The notes: generated by a model from the sequence alone, not told the origin. A DNA stretch of 64,000 bases from Tritrichomonas musculus (GCA_039105265.1 JAPFFF010000001.1:1-64000), one strand, 5' to 3'. Shown: positions 43,271-54,540, counted from the first letter of the stretch. Program-made: numbers and translations.

Positions 43271-46200
43271 TCAGAAGAAAATGTTGTTCTGTGCCTTTTG
43301 GAAGGCGTCATACATGACGGTAGACTTTGCGTCGTAAGCCTGGTCGATAAGCCTGAGTATCTCGCTCAGTGCGTCCTTTGAGCTCTTGTCGAGGAAGAAC
43401 CTCGTCTGTAGCTTCTTTATCGAGTCTGACAGGAAGCATGGGAAGCCTGCGTTCATCATCAGCGCGGTGATCGCCTCGAGCTCCTTGTGCCTCGCCCTCA
43501 CTGCGAAGAAGCACTGCACGAAGAGCTTTGAGAACCTCTGGAAAGCTGGCGCCTCCTTCGACCCGCCCAGCAGGTCGATCATCTCCTTTGTGAGCTTGAA
43601 CGGCGACCTCTCGAACTTCACGTTTCCGCCGGGCGAGATCTCGAATATGAACCCGAAGTCGATGTGTATGACGTGCCCGTCCTCGTCGAGCATGATGTTT
43701 GCGTTGTGCCTGTCCTTCACCTGGAAGAGGTAGCACACGAGCGAGTAAGGCGCAACGCTCTTTATGAAGTTGCTCTGCGCGGCGTTGAACTCTGGAGTGC
43801 CGACCTGCCCGTACTTGTTGATGAAGTAGTTGAGGAGGTCCTCGCCAGTCGACACGCCGATGTCGTGCCGGCTCTTTGCGTCGTGGATGCACTCGATGAC
43901 GCCCCTGTCCTTGCCCGTCGTGAAGACGCGGTACGGGAAGAGGAACGCGTCGATGCCCGCGTCTGTGAGGATCTGCTTGATCATGTCGATGAACTGGATC
44001 ATCATCGCGTCCTGGCGCACGTCGTCGTTGATCTTGAAGATGCACGAGAAGAGGACAGGCTTGTGGCGCGCAAGGAGCCTCTCGCGAACAGCGTTGTTTG
44101 CCTCCTCAGTCTGCGCGCGGCGGTCCTCCGTCTCTGAGTTGAGGTACTTGCTCTCCTCCACGTTCTTGTCGCCCTTCTTGCCCTTCTTCTTCGCTTTCTT
44201 CTTGGCCTTCTCCCTCTTCTTCTCTTGCTTCTTCTCCTTGCGGCGCTCCTTCTTCTCCTTCCGCCTCTCCTTCTTCGTGGCCCTCCTGCCCTTCTTGCCG
44301 GAGTCGTCGTCGTCGCTGGCCTCGCTGAAGTCGTTGTCTGAGTCGTCGTCATTGTTGTTGTCTGACGCGCTCTCGCTCTCGTCCTCCTCGTTGTCGTCGC
44401 TGTCGTCGTTGTCTGGCGCCTCCCTCGTGGACGCCTGGCCTTGCTCCGCGAGCTCCGCGTCCTCGTCGTAGACAGTGAAGTTGACGAGAATGGGCACGCG
44501 CGCGTGCGACTTGAGCGGGACGGACCTCTCCGCGTCGATTGAGATGATCTTGTAGTTCGGGTTTGAAGGTATGTAGAGTCCCTCAGGGATCTTCATCTCC
44601 TTGAGCATGTCGACGAGCGCCGGCGGCCGCTTGTCGATCTCCATCTTGAGCAGCTTCTTCGAGACCTCGTCGAGCTTGTCGATGAGCTCGAACTCGTTCT
44701 TGTAGTTTGTCCTCTCGCGCTCGTTCATGTTCTCTATGATCGTCGTCTCGAGGCGCTTCAGGATGTCGGGCAGGTTGTCGTTCGATCCGATCGGGTTGTC
44801 CTTCTCAGCGAGGATGTTCCACAGCAGGTAGTGCGTGAAGACCTCAGACGTCTTGCAGTACTTCGTGAGGAAGTCGCGCATGATTCCGCACTGGTCGAAC
44901 CTGAGGCTCTGCACGAGCTGCGGCAGGAAGAGGAGCGACTCGCGCTTTGAGAACAGCTGGAAGCACCGCGCAACGTACGACGCGGCGGACTTGTTGCTCA
45001 TCATTGATGGGTCGAGCAGCGCGAGTGCCTTGTTTGCGGGCATTGCCTTCCACAGCACGAGCGGGTGCGGGTTGAACTTTGGCGTCTGCACGTACACCAG
45101 CGAGAGCATCGGCACGCTCGGCGCGGTGTACAGGTCCTTCTCCATGAGCTGCGATACGACGGCCATGACGGACTTGCCGATCGACTTTGCGGGCATCAGG
45201 CAGAACGGGTAGAGGGCCTCAGGCGCGCTCCTCCAGATGAGCGGCGTTGTGAGCCTGAGGTGCATCTTGCTTGGCTTCATCTGCCTGAGGGCCATCAGGC
45301 GCTGCAGGGACGGGTTCGTGCCGGCCTGCTGCGGCATCACGTACATCGCAAACAGCATCAGCTCGTCGCACAGGAGGAAGGAGACAAGGTTCGCAAAGGT
45401 CTTGAATGTCTCTTGGTCTGTGATCTTCTCCTTCACGTAGTTCACGCGCGCCTTGTCGACTGCGACGAGGACCCTCGGCGCAACCTTCCCCTTCGACGGC
45501 GACGATGCGCTCGACAGCGAGAGAGACTGGTTGAGCGATGTCGCCTTTGTCCCCTTCTCCTTGCTGCCCTTGCTGCCGCTGCCTTGCGCGCTGTCGTAGT
45601 CGTGGCTGCAGAGGGTCGACGGGAGGACTGTCACGATCCTCTCCAGGAAGAAGACCTCGACTGGCGTGACGTACTGGAGGACGTAGTCGTCGTACGCGTA
45701 CGAGTAGGCGGTGAGAGAGAGCCTGAGCGCGAACTCCTTGAGCATGTGCTGCACGCGCTGCGACATCTGGTACGGCGTGTTGAGTATCAGGCAGATGAGG
45801 TACACGAGCGACAGGACAGCCGGGATGATCGCGCTGCTGTTGAGGAGCTTCGCCTCCATGGCGGGGATGAGGACAGCTGAGAAGCGCGCGTGGTGCTGCC
45901 CGACTGTGTGCAGCTCGCTGAAGAAGTTCAGCACCTTCGTCTGGTACTTGATGATGCGCATCGTCTCGTCTGACTCGCTGCTCCCGCCGTTCCGCGCCCT
46001 GCGGCTGCCGAGGTTGAGCTCGTCCTCGCGCCCGCCTGCGAAGATGCCGAGCCCGTTCTCTATCGTCTCCCTGAACGCGTCGAGCATGTAGCTGACGAGG
46101 ACCTTCGAGAGCTTGATCGAGTGCATCGAGATGTGCGACCACGCAATCATCTGCACGCCTGGGTCCTGCCCGCCGTACGAGATGAGGCCGCTGAGCACGT

Positions 46201-48229
46201 CAGGCGCGTCGTTCGGGTGCTGTATGAAGTACGACGCGGCGAGAAGCGCGCGCTGCTCGTAGTCCCGCACGCCCTCCAGCGCGGCAGGCGACACAACGAA
46301 CTGCGACTGGCCGGTCGCAACCGCCTTCGCGACAAACTCGTTGATGAGCTTCGCGCGCTTCTCCGCGGGCAGCATCTCAACGAGCCTGACGAGCGGGCCG
46401 CTCGTTGCGTTAACCTTGTTCGTGAGGGCGGAGCCGCGCGCGGGCGCCTCGCTGTCGCTGAAGAGGAGGAGGCTCTCGAAGGTCGAGCGCCCGTTTATGC
46501 TGAGTATGGAGCTCGCTGAGTCCTCCTGCGGCGGGTCGGCCTTCTTGCCGGGCGACGCGTAGGGGGCCGCCTGCACCTGCGAGTGGAAGATCGCAGAGAA
46601 GAGGAGGTCCGGCGCAAACTCGAGTGCATCGTTCAGGAGCTTCTGGACGAGCTTCTCGAAGTGGCTCGGCTTCTGCAGGTGGTCTGGGTCGTCCTCGATG
46701 AACTTCTCTAGCGAGCGGGTGACGGCAGCGAGCACTTGGAGGTCGCAGATGACCATTGGGTAGGTTTCGGAGAAATTCTTGATTATTGGTTCAATCCTCT
46801 TCTGCACGCGATCGTTGGGGAGGCAGAATCGCGTGATAAGCTCTTTCATTGTGAATGCTGCACAGCTGGTCCTCCTTTCTAAATCCGAAATTGACCCTAA
46901 ATATGAGAAAAATGTCTTAAGAATGGGATCAAACATTGCATCTAAAATCGCCGTGAATGAAGGTGTGTATTCAACCTCGATGTACTCAAAAATTGGTCCT
47001 ACAATGCCACGTTCTGCACGAATCATCTCGATAAAATAGATGGAGAGAGCATACACTGTATCTGCTAGATCAAGACTTAGTAGTTGTTTCGCTGGAACAT
47101 TTGGCAGTAGATTCGTGAAAATTGGATAAATATCTTCTTTCTTTTGGAATGACTTTGGTTTAATCAGTGAGAGTAATTCTTGAATCCTGATCCTGACTGT
47201 CGAAAAGTCAACTTTTGGTTTTCGCTCGAGTAGTGCAGGTAGAAACCTGCTGATCCTATCAAGAGGTTCTGACCATAAATTGAAAACCTTTGGATCATTA
47301 ACTGTAAACATTACACATGCGACCATATATTGCTGAACTAAACGAAAAAGATCTTGATCTACGTCTCTTTTGATTGGATGAAAAATGGTATTAACTTCTT
47401 TGTCTTCTTTTGTTTTCGTGGTAATTGGTGAAATAAATTCTTCGAGTTCTGCTATAAAAGGTAAATAATTAAGAACATATTCTGCCGTATCTTTGTTGTC
47501 TTCGGAAGTGGATAAATTTGATGTGACGGTTACCGAATTTTGTAAAACCGATTTAACAAATGAAATTAATAAATCATGATTAAAGTCTATTTCAATTCCT
47601 TTTAACACTGTTGCCGTACACATTTTAATGACTGATTTATATGAGTGAGCAAGAACATTTTCATTCAAATCTTTGCCTTTTTCTGGAGTAACTTGTAATA
47701 TTAAAGAAGCTAAAGCTTCAAGTAAATCAACTTGGTCTTCTTCTTCGAATGCAGGAAAAACTTGAGGAAAACCAGAAAAAACTAAATCTAAATAATGATG
47801 CAAACCAATGACGTGCCCTTCATTATAGTCATTAGAACTTTTGTTTAAAGATTTATTAATTCCTCTATCTGATGGTCGAAGAAAAATGTTCATATAAAAC
47901 TCCAAGCAACGATTTCGAACGCTAGAAAATTTTGTAGTTAAAACAAGATCAATGGCTTGTTGAAGTTGTTGTTGATTTTTTAGTTTGTTTAATAAATTGT
48001 TTAAACGATCTAAATCTCGATTCTCAGGTGGAGCTGAGAAATCGGCTGCTGAATGAGATGTGGTTATATGAAAACGGGCATGTTGAGATTTAATATGTTC
48101 ATCTAATTGATTAAAAGAAAGAACACCAGTTGAAAAATCATTAAAAGCGTTTTGATCTCCTGAAAAATCTTTTGATATATAAGATCCATGAACAGTTTTG
48201 ATACCAGGAGAAGTTGAAAAAGTCTTCAT
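43271..48229 (-). CDS. PI4KA: Phosphatidylinositol 4-kinase alpha (type III, Stt4 class)
   Basis: 1652 residues, shorter than human PI4KA (about 2100). Makes PI4P, mainly at the plasma membrane. The C-terminal 360 residues are diagnostic: PLKSHARVPILVNFTV in the N-lobe (near 1245), INDDVRQDAMMIQF (near 1400), LFPYRVFTTGKDRGVIE, SLVCYLFQVKDRHNANIMLD with the catalytic DRH (near 1505), HIDFGFIFEISPGGN (DFG near 1525) and FKLTKEMIDLLGG. A helical accessory domain precedes it. Between the two kinase-lobe blocks sits a charged insert of about 130 residues, first acidic (DDDSDNDFSEASDDDD) then Lys/Arg-rich. The long N-terminal half is alpha-helical and poorly conserved. Codons are AT-rich for residues 1 to about 480 and very GC-rich after that; the change is sharp, near 46760-46850, inside one frame. 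Confidence 0.93.
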   Translation of the reverse strand: MKTFSTSPGIKTVHGSYISKDFSGDQNAFNDFSTGVLSFNQLDEHIKSQHARFHITTSHSAADFSAPPENRDLDRLNNLLNKLKNQQQLQQAIDLVLTTKFSSVRNRCLEFYMNIFLRPSDRGINKSLNKSSNDYNEGHVIGLHHYLDLVFSGFPQVFPAFEEEDQVDLLEALASLILQVTPEKGKDLNENVLAHSYKSVIKMCTATVLKGIEIDFNHDLLISFVKSVLQNSVTVTSNLSTSEDNKDTAEYVLNYLPFIAELEEFISPITTKTKEDKEVNTIFHPIKRDVDQDLFRLVQQYMVACVMFTVNDPKVFNLWSEPLDRISRFLPALLERKPKVDFSTVRIRIQELLSLIKPKSFQKKEDIYPIFTNLLPNVPAKQLLSLDLADTVYALSIYFIEMIRAERGIVGPIFEYIEVEYTPSFTAILDAMFDPILKTFFSYLGSISDLERRTSCAAFTMKELITRFCLPNDRVQKRIEPIIKNFSETYPMVICDLQVLAAVTRSLEKFIEDDPDHLQKPSHFEKLVQKLLNDALEFAPDLLFSAIFHSQVQAAPYASPGKKADPPQEDSASSILSINGRSTFESLLLFSDSEAPARGSALTNKVNATSGPLVRLVEMLPAEKRAKLINEFVAKAVATGQSQFVVSPAALEGVRDYEQRALLAASYFIQHPNDAPDVLSGLISYGGQDPGVQMIAWSHISMHSIKLSKVLVSYMLDAFRETIENGLGIFAGGREDELNLGSRRARNGGSSESDETMRIIKYQTKVLNFFSELHTVGQHHARFSAVLIPAMEAKLLNSSAIIPAVLSLVYLICLILNTPYQMSQRVQHMLKEFALRLSLTAYSYAYDDYVLQYVTPVEVFFLERIVTVLPSTLCSHDYDSAQGSGSKGSKEKGTKATSLNQSLSLSSASSPSKGKVAPRVLVAVDKARVNYVKEKITDQETFKTFANLVSFLLCDELMLFAMYVMPQQAGTNPSLQRLMALRQMKPSKMHLRLTTPLIWRSAPEALYPFCLMPAKSIGKSVMAVVSQLMEKDLYTAPSVPMLSLVYVQTPKFNPHPLVLWKAMPANKALALLDPSMMSNKSAASYVARCFQLFSKRESLLFLPQLVQSLRFDQCGIMRDFLTKYCKTSEVFTHYLLWNILAEKDNPIGSNDNLPDILKRLETTIIENMNERERTNYKNEFELIDKLDEVSKKLLKMEIDKRPPALVDMLKEMKIPEGLYIPSNPNYKIISIDAERSVPLKSHARVPILVNFTVYDEDAELAEQGQASTREAPDNDDSDDNEEDESESASDNNNDDDSDNDFSEASDDDDSGKKGRRATKKERRKEKKERRKEKKQEKKREKAKKKAKKKGKKGDKNVEESKYLNSETEDRRAQTEEANNAVRERLLARHKPVLFSCIFKINDDVRQDAMMIQFIDMIKQILTDAGIDAFLFPYRVFTTGKDRGVIECIHDAKSRHDIGVSTGEDLLNYFINKYGQVGTPEFNAAQSNFIKSVAPYSLVCYLFQVKDRHNANIMLDEDGHVIHIDFGFIFEISPGGNVKFERSPFKLTKEMIDLLGGSKEAPAFQRFSKLFVQCFFAVRARHKELEAITALMMNAGFPCFLSDSIKKLQTRFFLDKSSKDALSEILRLIDQAYDAKSTVMYDAFQKAQNNIFF

Positions 48230-48419
48230 TACTAGTTTTTTATTCTTAAGTAACTTTTTGAATTTCTTTTATTTTTTAAAATTGTTAAAGGATGAGTACT
48301 TTTTGAATGAAATTTGGAGTAGACATAAACAACTTTTTGAATATAATTTATTTAGAGAAGTGCAAAAATAATAAAAAAGATTATGTTTTGTTTTTTTTCT
48401 ATTTAAATAAAGTATCAAA

Positions 48420-49598
48420 TCAAATTTTTTCATAATGAAGAGTAGATTCTAAAGACTTGGCTTTCTTAATAGTTCGAACAGCCTTAATAAAATCATCGTT
48501 TGTAACTGCATCATGCTCCTCACGAAGAGCAAAGAGTCCAGCTTCTGTGCAGATGTTTCTAAGGTCAGCACCATTAAAGCCTTCAGATAATTTGACAATA
48601 GCATCGTAATCAATTTCACCTTCAAGAGATAGAGGTTTTGAGTGGATCTTAAGGATTTCAAGACGTGATTGTTCATTTGGAAGAGGAATTTCAATCTTTC
48701 TATCAAGTCTACCTGGACGAAGAAGAGCTGGATCAAGAACATCTGGTCTATTCGTTGCCATAATAACCTTAACTTGAGAAGTGGATGAGAAGCCATCCAT
48801 TTGAGCAAGAAGTTCCATTAAAGTTCTTTGTGTTTCTCTATCGTTAATTTGGCCTTCGCCCATTCTTTTAGCACCAATTGCATCAATTTCATCAATAAAT
48901 ATGATAGTAGGTTGGTGTATACGTGCGTATTCAAACATTTCTCGGATTAATTTGGCCGACTCACCAATGTATGATGCAATAAGACTTGTTGAAACAACCT
49001 TTAAGAATGAAGCCTTTGTGCTATTTGCAATGGCTCTGGCGATGAGTGTTTTTCCTGTTCCTGGCGGTCCATACAATAAAGCTCCTTTAGGTGCTTTGAT
49101 TCCAACACGCTTAAAGATTCCGGGATTAACAAGAGGAAGTTCAATAATTTCTCTAATTTCATTTAATTGATCGCCGAGACCGCCAACATCTGTATATTTA
49201 ATATCACCTGGATCTTCAGTTCTCATATGGTAAACTTGTGGATCAACTGTTTTTGGTAGAGCGTGCATAATTGTATATGTTTCTTTATCGAGAGCAACAC
49301 GGCGTCCATTTTTTAATAATTCTGGATCAATTCTTGATCTAGCATTAACAACGAATCTGCCACCACCACCATCAACTTTGACGATATATCTGCCATTTTC
49401 GAGGGGACGATAAACCTCTGCGATTTTTTGGCCGACTGTTCTAAGAGCATTAATTTGAGCTTCAACATCCTTTTTCTCTTGCTTAACTTGTTGTGATTTT
49501 TCATTAATTTCTTTATTTTCTTGCTCGAGCTTGCGTGTTTTGATTAAATTATCACGATATTCATTCAGAGCCTCTGTCTTTGCTTGATCGTCAGTCAT
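48420..49598 (-). CDS. RPT4: 26S proteasome ATPase subunit Rpt4 (PSMC6/S10b)
   Basis: 392 residues, full length for the family. One of six AAA ATPases in the base of the 19S cap; unfolds substrates and drives them into the 20S core. Order: N-terminal coiled coil (about 10-50), OB-fold (VYRPLENGRYIVKVDGGGGRF), AAA domain with Walker A GPPGTGKT (about 176), Walker B IIFIDEIDAIG (about 230), arginine fingers in LRPGRLDRKIEIPLP, and the small lid domain. The end SLESTLHYEKI has no HbYX motif, as is usual for Rpt4. Assignment to Rpt4 rather than another Rpt rests on the VYRPLENGRYIVK and SGRLDRK-region pattern. Codon use is AT-leaning throughout, without the GC switch seen in the adjacent PI4K. 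Same strand as PI4K, 190 bp upstream of it. Confidence 0.95.
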   Translation of the reverse strand: MTDDQAKTEALNEYRDNLIKTRKLEQENKEINEKSQQVKQEKKDVEAQINALRTVGQKIAEVYRPLENGRYIVKVDGGGGRFVVNARSRIDPELLKNGRRVALDKETYTIMHALPKTVDPQVYHMRTEDPGDIKYTDVGGLGDQLNEIREIIELPLVNPGIFKRVGIKAPKGALLYGPPGTGKTLIARAIANSTKASFLKVVSTSLIASYIGESAKLIREMFEYARIHQPTIIFIDEIDAIGAKRMGEGQINDRETQRTLMELLAQMDGFSSTSQVKVIMATNRPDVLDPALLRPGRLDRKIEIPLPNEQSRLEILKIHSKPLSLEGEIDYDAIVKLSEGFNGADLRNICTEAGLFALREEHDAVTNDDFIKAVRTIKKAKSLESTLHYEKI

Positions 49599-50250
49599 AA
49601 TAAAATATTATAAATAAGGTTAAAACGCTAATTCAAATTTTTGCCTTCAAAACCGACCAATTATAAAAAATCTATTTCTTTATAGAATAAAAAATTTATA
49701 AAAACTGGTATAAAAAATCAAACTATATATTTTTTACACGATAACAATGAAGTTTCTCAAATATATTCAATGAGAGCAACGATAAAAATAATTATTTTTT
49801 CAACAATAAACATAAGCGAAAGTATCCTTTTCGGCCCTAGTCATTAATCGCAGCTGCATTCATATGAATTTTTTCTGGTAATCGTATGATTTATATGATT
49901 TGATCATAATTTTAATAGAAATTTGAACATTTTAAATATTTAAATCTCACTTATACTCACAATAATTATATAAACAAATAGCATTATCTATTTTCATGGT
50001 ATATAATTTGTCCTTTATCTGAAAGCTGAAAAGATATATTTACATCAAAAAAATGATTTAGGAGCATATGTGAAAAGTTCAGACCTCATCAAACATGAGA
50101 TATTAATATTAACTGATGATATTTAATATTAAAATAGATCTACAAATATATAAAGAAAAAACAACTTTACATAATTACTATTTTTCTTTTTATTTATATC
50201 ACAATACATAACAATGTGACCTTCTTACAATTGTGTGAATTGTATCAGCA
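49599..50250. other. AT-rich spacer
   Basis: Spacer between Rpt4 (its 5' side) and the 269-aa gene (its 3' side). No additional gene seen. Confidence 0.5.
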
Positions 50251-51060
50251 TTACTTCTGGTTTGAATTATCAATTTCATCAATTCTTGATTGCAATTTCT
50301 GTAAAAGTATTGTCATTGCTTTCATTTTTTCTTGCAAATCATTATCTCCATTATCACTCATAGCTGAACCATTTGCCAACTGATTGGCTTTTTCATCACC
50401 TTGTTTCACTCCTGATGAAATTTTATTTATATTATTATAATGCTTTTGAGCCTTTAAATTGTTATCTGAGTTTATTTCATTGCTAGTATTTATATTTTCA
50501 GGAAGTTGATTGGATGATTGTTTTCTTTGAGTTCGGTTTGTTATTTTTGGCGGAAGAGGTGATGTTTGAATTTGAATATTTTTATATGTTTTTCTTCTAA
50601 GTTCTTCTTCTTTTTCTTTGTTTTCTAAACGTTCAACAACTTGCAAGCATGTATATAAAGCGTTCTTAAGATCTTTCAAATCATTTGACGTATCATTCAT
50701 ATCGTTTAGATTTTCATTTTCTTTGTCTGTTATGGCATCATCAACATTTGAAGATCTCTTATTAATTTTTTGATATTTTTGTATCTGTTGATGAGTTGGC
50801 TTAGTATATTGTTTTTCGAGTTGATGTTCTTGGAGCAACTGTTGCTCAATATGAGGCTGAGGTTCAGGCTGCAAAGCTATCATTTCGATTTTATCAACTG
50901 ATGAGTGGCTTTTGTTAATTTTGGGAGTAGCCAAGTCATTGACTTGAAGTGGTCTGTATGGCGTCGCTGTTGGTTTTTCAATTTTATGAGTCATTGGTGT
51001 AAAAGGCATATTGGCAACTGCAAGGTGTGGTTGTTTATTCTTTTGCTGCTTGTGGGACAT
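50251..51060 (-). CDS. Hypothetical disordered protein, 269 aa
   Basis: Family not recognised. Gln/Asn/Lys-rich and mostly disordered. Short predicted helical stretches: LKDLKNALYTCLQVVERLEN followed by KEKEEELRR (about 130-158), and a C-terminal coiled coil LQEKMKAMTILLQKLQSRID (about 245-264). The N-terminal part contains proline/threonine motifs (PFTPMTHKIEKPTATPYRP), possible kinase target sites. An initiator-like TCATA lies about 45 nt upstream on the same strand. It may be a cytoskeletal adaptor; this is a guess from composition only. Confidence 0.7.
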   Translation of the reverse strand: MSHKQQKNKQPHLAVANMPFTPMTHKIEKPTATPYRPLQVNDLATPKINKSHSSVDKIEMIALQPEPQPHIEQQLLQEHQLEKQYTKPTHQQIQKYQKINKRSSNVDDAITDKENENLNDMNDTSNDLKDLKNALYTCLQVVERLENKEKEEELRRKTYKNIQIQTSPLPPKITNRTQRKQSSNQLPENINTSNEINSDNNLKAQKHYNNINKISSGVKQGDEKANQLANGSAMSDNGDNDLQEKMKAMTILLQKLQSRIDEIDNSNQK

Positions 51061-51380
51061 TAGAAATATTTTGTAATATGCGTTTAATTAATTTGTAAAC
51101 GTATGAAAACTTTTTCAATATATAAAATAACTGTTTCTTTGAAATTTATAGATATTTTCAATTCTAAAAAATGATGTGTAATCTTCATCAGTGATTAAAA
51201 AAAATTAATTTAAATTTGCATAAATAATTGGATGCATCAAATTGTTACTTCAAAGATTTCAGCATATATATATATATCATATGCGCTAATTTATCATAGA
51301 AAAATTATATTATTATTCAAATAAAAAAATTATATGGTTAATAAAGAAAATATTTACAATATGAGTTGATATGAAACGTT
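51061..51380. other. Short AT-rich spacer
   Basis: Intergenic, between two same-strand genes. A TA run near 51265-51280. Nothing else. Confidence 0.5.
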
Positions 51381-52076
51381 TCATGTATATTTTGATCCAT
51401 CTGGAAGCAAAAATTCTGATACAGTTGTAAAACTCGGAGCTTCATCTTCTTCTGTACTCATTTTTTGACTCTGATTGAAATTCAAATTATTGCGCTGCAT
51501 CGACTTGTTCATATTTGCTTTCTGCGTTTTCTGTAAATTGATAGTATTCATTTTATTTTGGTATTGGGAAACAGGTGGATCTGTGAATTTAATTGTTTCC
51601 ATTTTTAGTACTTCGTTGGATGTTAATCTTTTCATCCTTTTTGAAAATTCAGAGAAATCACGAGCAAGATCGTCTCTCATTAATTTCATTTGGTTTCCTG
51701 TTGTGAAATTTAATTTTCTTATGGGTTTGCTTTCTACAGGTGGGCGCGGTTTAACTTCAAGATCAAAACTTTCGGTAATCTTTCCAACGTCAAGAGAAAA
51801 ATCTGGAAAAGGTGATAATGCTGGAACTTCTGGGGCATTCAAATTTAAATTTAATTCTGGTTGTTGGCCTTTTTGAGGTGATGAAGGCATATTCATAAAA
51901 GTAGGCTGAGGGGGGCGTTGGGAAGCCATATCACGACTTTGAGAAGAAGAGATATTTGGTTTTGGCGAAAGATTAGTGTCTGAAAATAAATTTGATTGCA
52001 TAGCACGGCGTCTATTTTCAGATACCGACTCTGGCATCAATGATTGAGACCATCCAGGAGAATTCTCGATTGTCAT
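51381..52076 (-). CDS. Hypothetical disordered protein, 231 aa
   Basis: Not recognised. Ser/Pro/Asn-rich in the first 100 residues (SPGWSQSLMPESVSENRRRA, then PPQPTFMNMPSSPQKGQQP), a basic helical segment near the middle (LMRDDLARDFSEFSKRMKRL, about 133-152) and an acidic TEEDEAPSFTTVSEFLLPDG end. Likely a scaffold or regulatory protein. Same strand and similar character as its neighbour downstream. Confidence 0.7.
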   Translation of the reverse strand: MTIENSPGWSQSLMPESVSENRRRAMQSNLFSDTNLSPKPNISSSQSRDMASQRPPQPTFMNMPSSPQKGQQPELNLNLNAPEVPALSPFPDFSLDVGKITESFDLEVKPRPPVESKPIRKLNFTTGNQMKLMRDDLARDFSEFSKRMKRLTSNEVLKMETIKFTDPPVSQYQNKMNTINLQKTQKANMNKSMQRNNLNFNQSQKMSTEEDEAPSFTTVSEFLLPDGSKYT

Positions 52077-52559
52077 TGAATTTTTTAAAAAACGTATTAT
52101 CTCAAAAAAAAAAAATCTTTCAATTTTCTAGCATAGAAAATAAAACTTAATTATCTTTTTTTATAAATGTTTTTGATTTTTTTTATTATTGTTTTGGTGG
52201 ATAGATAAATATGCAATTATCATAAATGCAAATAATATTAAATCAAAATATTAAAAATGTTTGAATACGCATTCTTTGTATGTGTTTGCAGATTGACTAC
52301 GCATTCTTTGTTTCCATAACTTGTGCTCCAGAATAATAGATATACAAAGGGGAGCTATGATCATAATATGGCTCTTCATCTCTTATATCCTTTCTGAGGC
52401 CCTCTGAACACATTAAGTTTAATAAATATATAGCCACTACAAGAGTTTTTAAATGTTAGTCTAACGATTTTTATTCAAATCTAATACCTAGAATTTATAA
52501 AAAAGATATATATACAGAAATTCATTAAATCAATCATTGATAATTTCTATGAATACATT
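52077..52559. other. AT-rich spacer with a 14-bp direct repeat
   Basis: TACGCATTCTTTG occurs at about 52265 and 52298. No gene recognised. It lies between the last 5' gene and the fossil region. Confidence 0.45.
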
Positions 52560-53260
52560 AGTATTAAACTTCCTTCAGCATGCCAATGGCAAACTCGGGT
52601 CTCGATGAATAAAATTGATGATTCATTAATTTTGCGTCATGAAAACAACTAAACAAATACAAATTTATCTTCGAATAAGTTCCTCGATGAAGAAATAATA
52701 TATAAAATCCAGCAACTCTGTCAATTTTGTATCTCTCTGATTCAAAGTTTATTTAAGTCATCAATTACCATTTATTTCCAAATTAAAGATCTGAGGAATC
52801 GTCCATATAGAAAAAACCAAGAGTTCACAACTATAACAAACTCTTTGATTTAATACATGATTTCCAAAAGTTGAGTTTTTCATGAAAAAACAATTCAATC
52901 CAAAGAAGGAACTAGAAGAGTCGCCCTTTTAATGCTAAATCTTGAAGAACTTATGAAACTAAGAAATTATTGTACATTAATCTTCATTGATAGAACATAT
53001 TCTTCCTTTTCATCTAGAGGGAATGTCTTTCTCATTATAACAATAATTAACGAGTGCTACTTTTGCTTCTCTGTCATTATGTATAAGGCATCTGCAGATG
53101 AAGATACATTAACTTGACTTTTAAATCAACCCTCATCATACTTTGATTTTGCCGAAATCATTAAAACTATCAATACAAATAAAGATCATTTTTTATTAAA
53201 AACTTTTTAGTCATGTTTAAATGCATATAGCATGTCAAAGAAAGATCAATTATATGTTAA
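52560..53260 (+). pseudogene. Decayed MULE-type (Mutator-like) transposase remnant
   Basis: One frame segment at 52932-53117 reads LRNYCTLIFIDRTYSSFSSR followed by VFLIITIINECYFCFSVIMY and then, past a stop, LLNQPSSYFDFAEI. This resembles the start of the MULE DDE domain (pattern: hydrophobic strand, D-x-T-Y, two strands ending in A/S-F-x-I-M, then an acidic helix). Upstream translation (52600-52930) has helical, Lys-rich stretches in compatible frames with several stops. Heavily decayed, no terminal repeats found. Family assignment is tentative. Confidence 0.4.
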
Positions 53261-54540
53261 TCACGTCTTATGTTTTTATTTCTAAATCATAAAATCTCAA
53301 AATTAATGTGTTCTAGTATGGTTTCATAAAATCTCAAAAAGTTAAAATCAATAGTTTTTTAAAGTAAAATGCTATCATCCAAACTAATTTCATATCAATC
53401 AGTCTATTGAAAAGTTACGGCTATTTAGTTTATTGTTCACACATTACCATGATAAGTATGTTTTGCTTTATCTCACTATTTTTTCTAGTTTCTATATTTC
53501 TTATTTTATGCGTTATGGAGAAATCACCATATTACAAGCTGAATCAATGAATAGCCTCATCAAAGATTAATTACAAAATCCAGCATTAAACTAGTTGAAT
53601 GCATAATTCATTTTGATTAAAAACTAGTAATTCATTCTATGAATTGTTAAATAAGATCAATTCTATGAGACATTTAAATAAATTTAATTGGACATTTGCC
53701 ATTGCTCCAATTATTCTTAAAAAAATTAAATTAAAGTAGATATATTATGTACTATTGACCTTTCAATGTAAATAACAATTCGTACAGATAATATCATAAA
53801 CACTTCCAAATTGAATATGACATTTCATTTCACCTTTTAGCAGATAAATGGATGAAAGTTTTGCATAATGTAAATGAACATCAAAATAATATGAGAAGCT
53901 AATGAAATGTCTAATTGATAAGTAGTCAATGCTAATGTAAATAAAGAAAAAAATGGATATAATGACTTTCTAATTATATGATAATTTTTCGATTCAACTG
54001 GATCTAAATAATACAGATGAAAAATAAAAGATTCACAATTTGAATTAAATGATAAATATCCGCTGAAATAGCATTAAAAATCATAATTTATTGTGGTAAT
54101 TTCACTTGTAGGATTTCTTTAGTAATGTCTACCTCAAAATTATTGTTTGTAGTTACACAAAACAAAATGTGATTCTTCACTGAAATTGAATTCCAAGTAA
54201 TCAATTTCATTATCATGATATTTGGTTGATAAAGTGTTAGAAAACTATATCTTATTAATTGTTAATGCTCTTATAATTGCTGAAAGGTTTGAGGTGGTTT
54301 GTATTTGTAACGCATTTATGTACAACCTTTTTACTCAGATGACATTGTTTATCAACATTAAAATCTTGGAGTTTTTTCCACATAAAGTGATAACATAATT
54401 AGGCTAAGACATAAATTATAGAACTACAAATATTCTCCTGAATCTAGTATATCATTCTATGAATTCTTTCCTATAATAGATATAGATACAAACATTAATA
54501 CAATCTTATAAAAATATCCAAAGAAGACAGAATTAGATGT
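53261..54540. other. AT-rich fossil DNA
   Basis: Scattered short frames but nothing assignable. It lies between the MULE-like remnant and the virus-like fossil. Confidence 0.4.

Noticed and set aside
43308-46562. Numerous Arg/Ala-rich frames in the PI4K gene (up to 307 codons)
   Set aside because: High GC lowers stop-codon frequency, so shadow frames are long. The composition is typical of shadows and the PI4K frame has clear homology.
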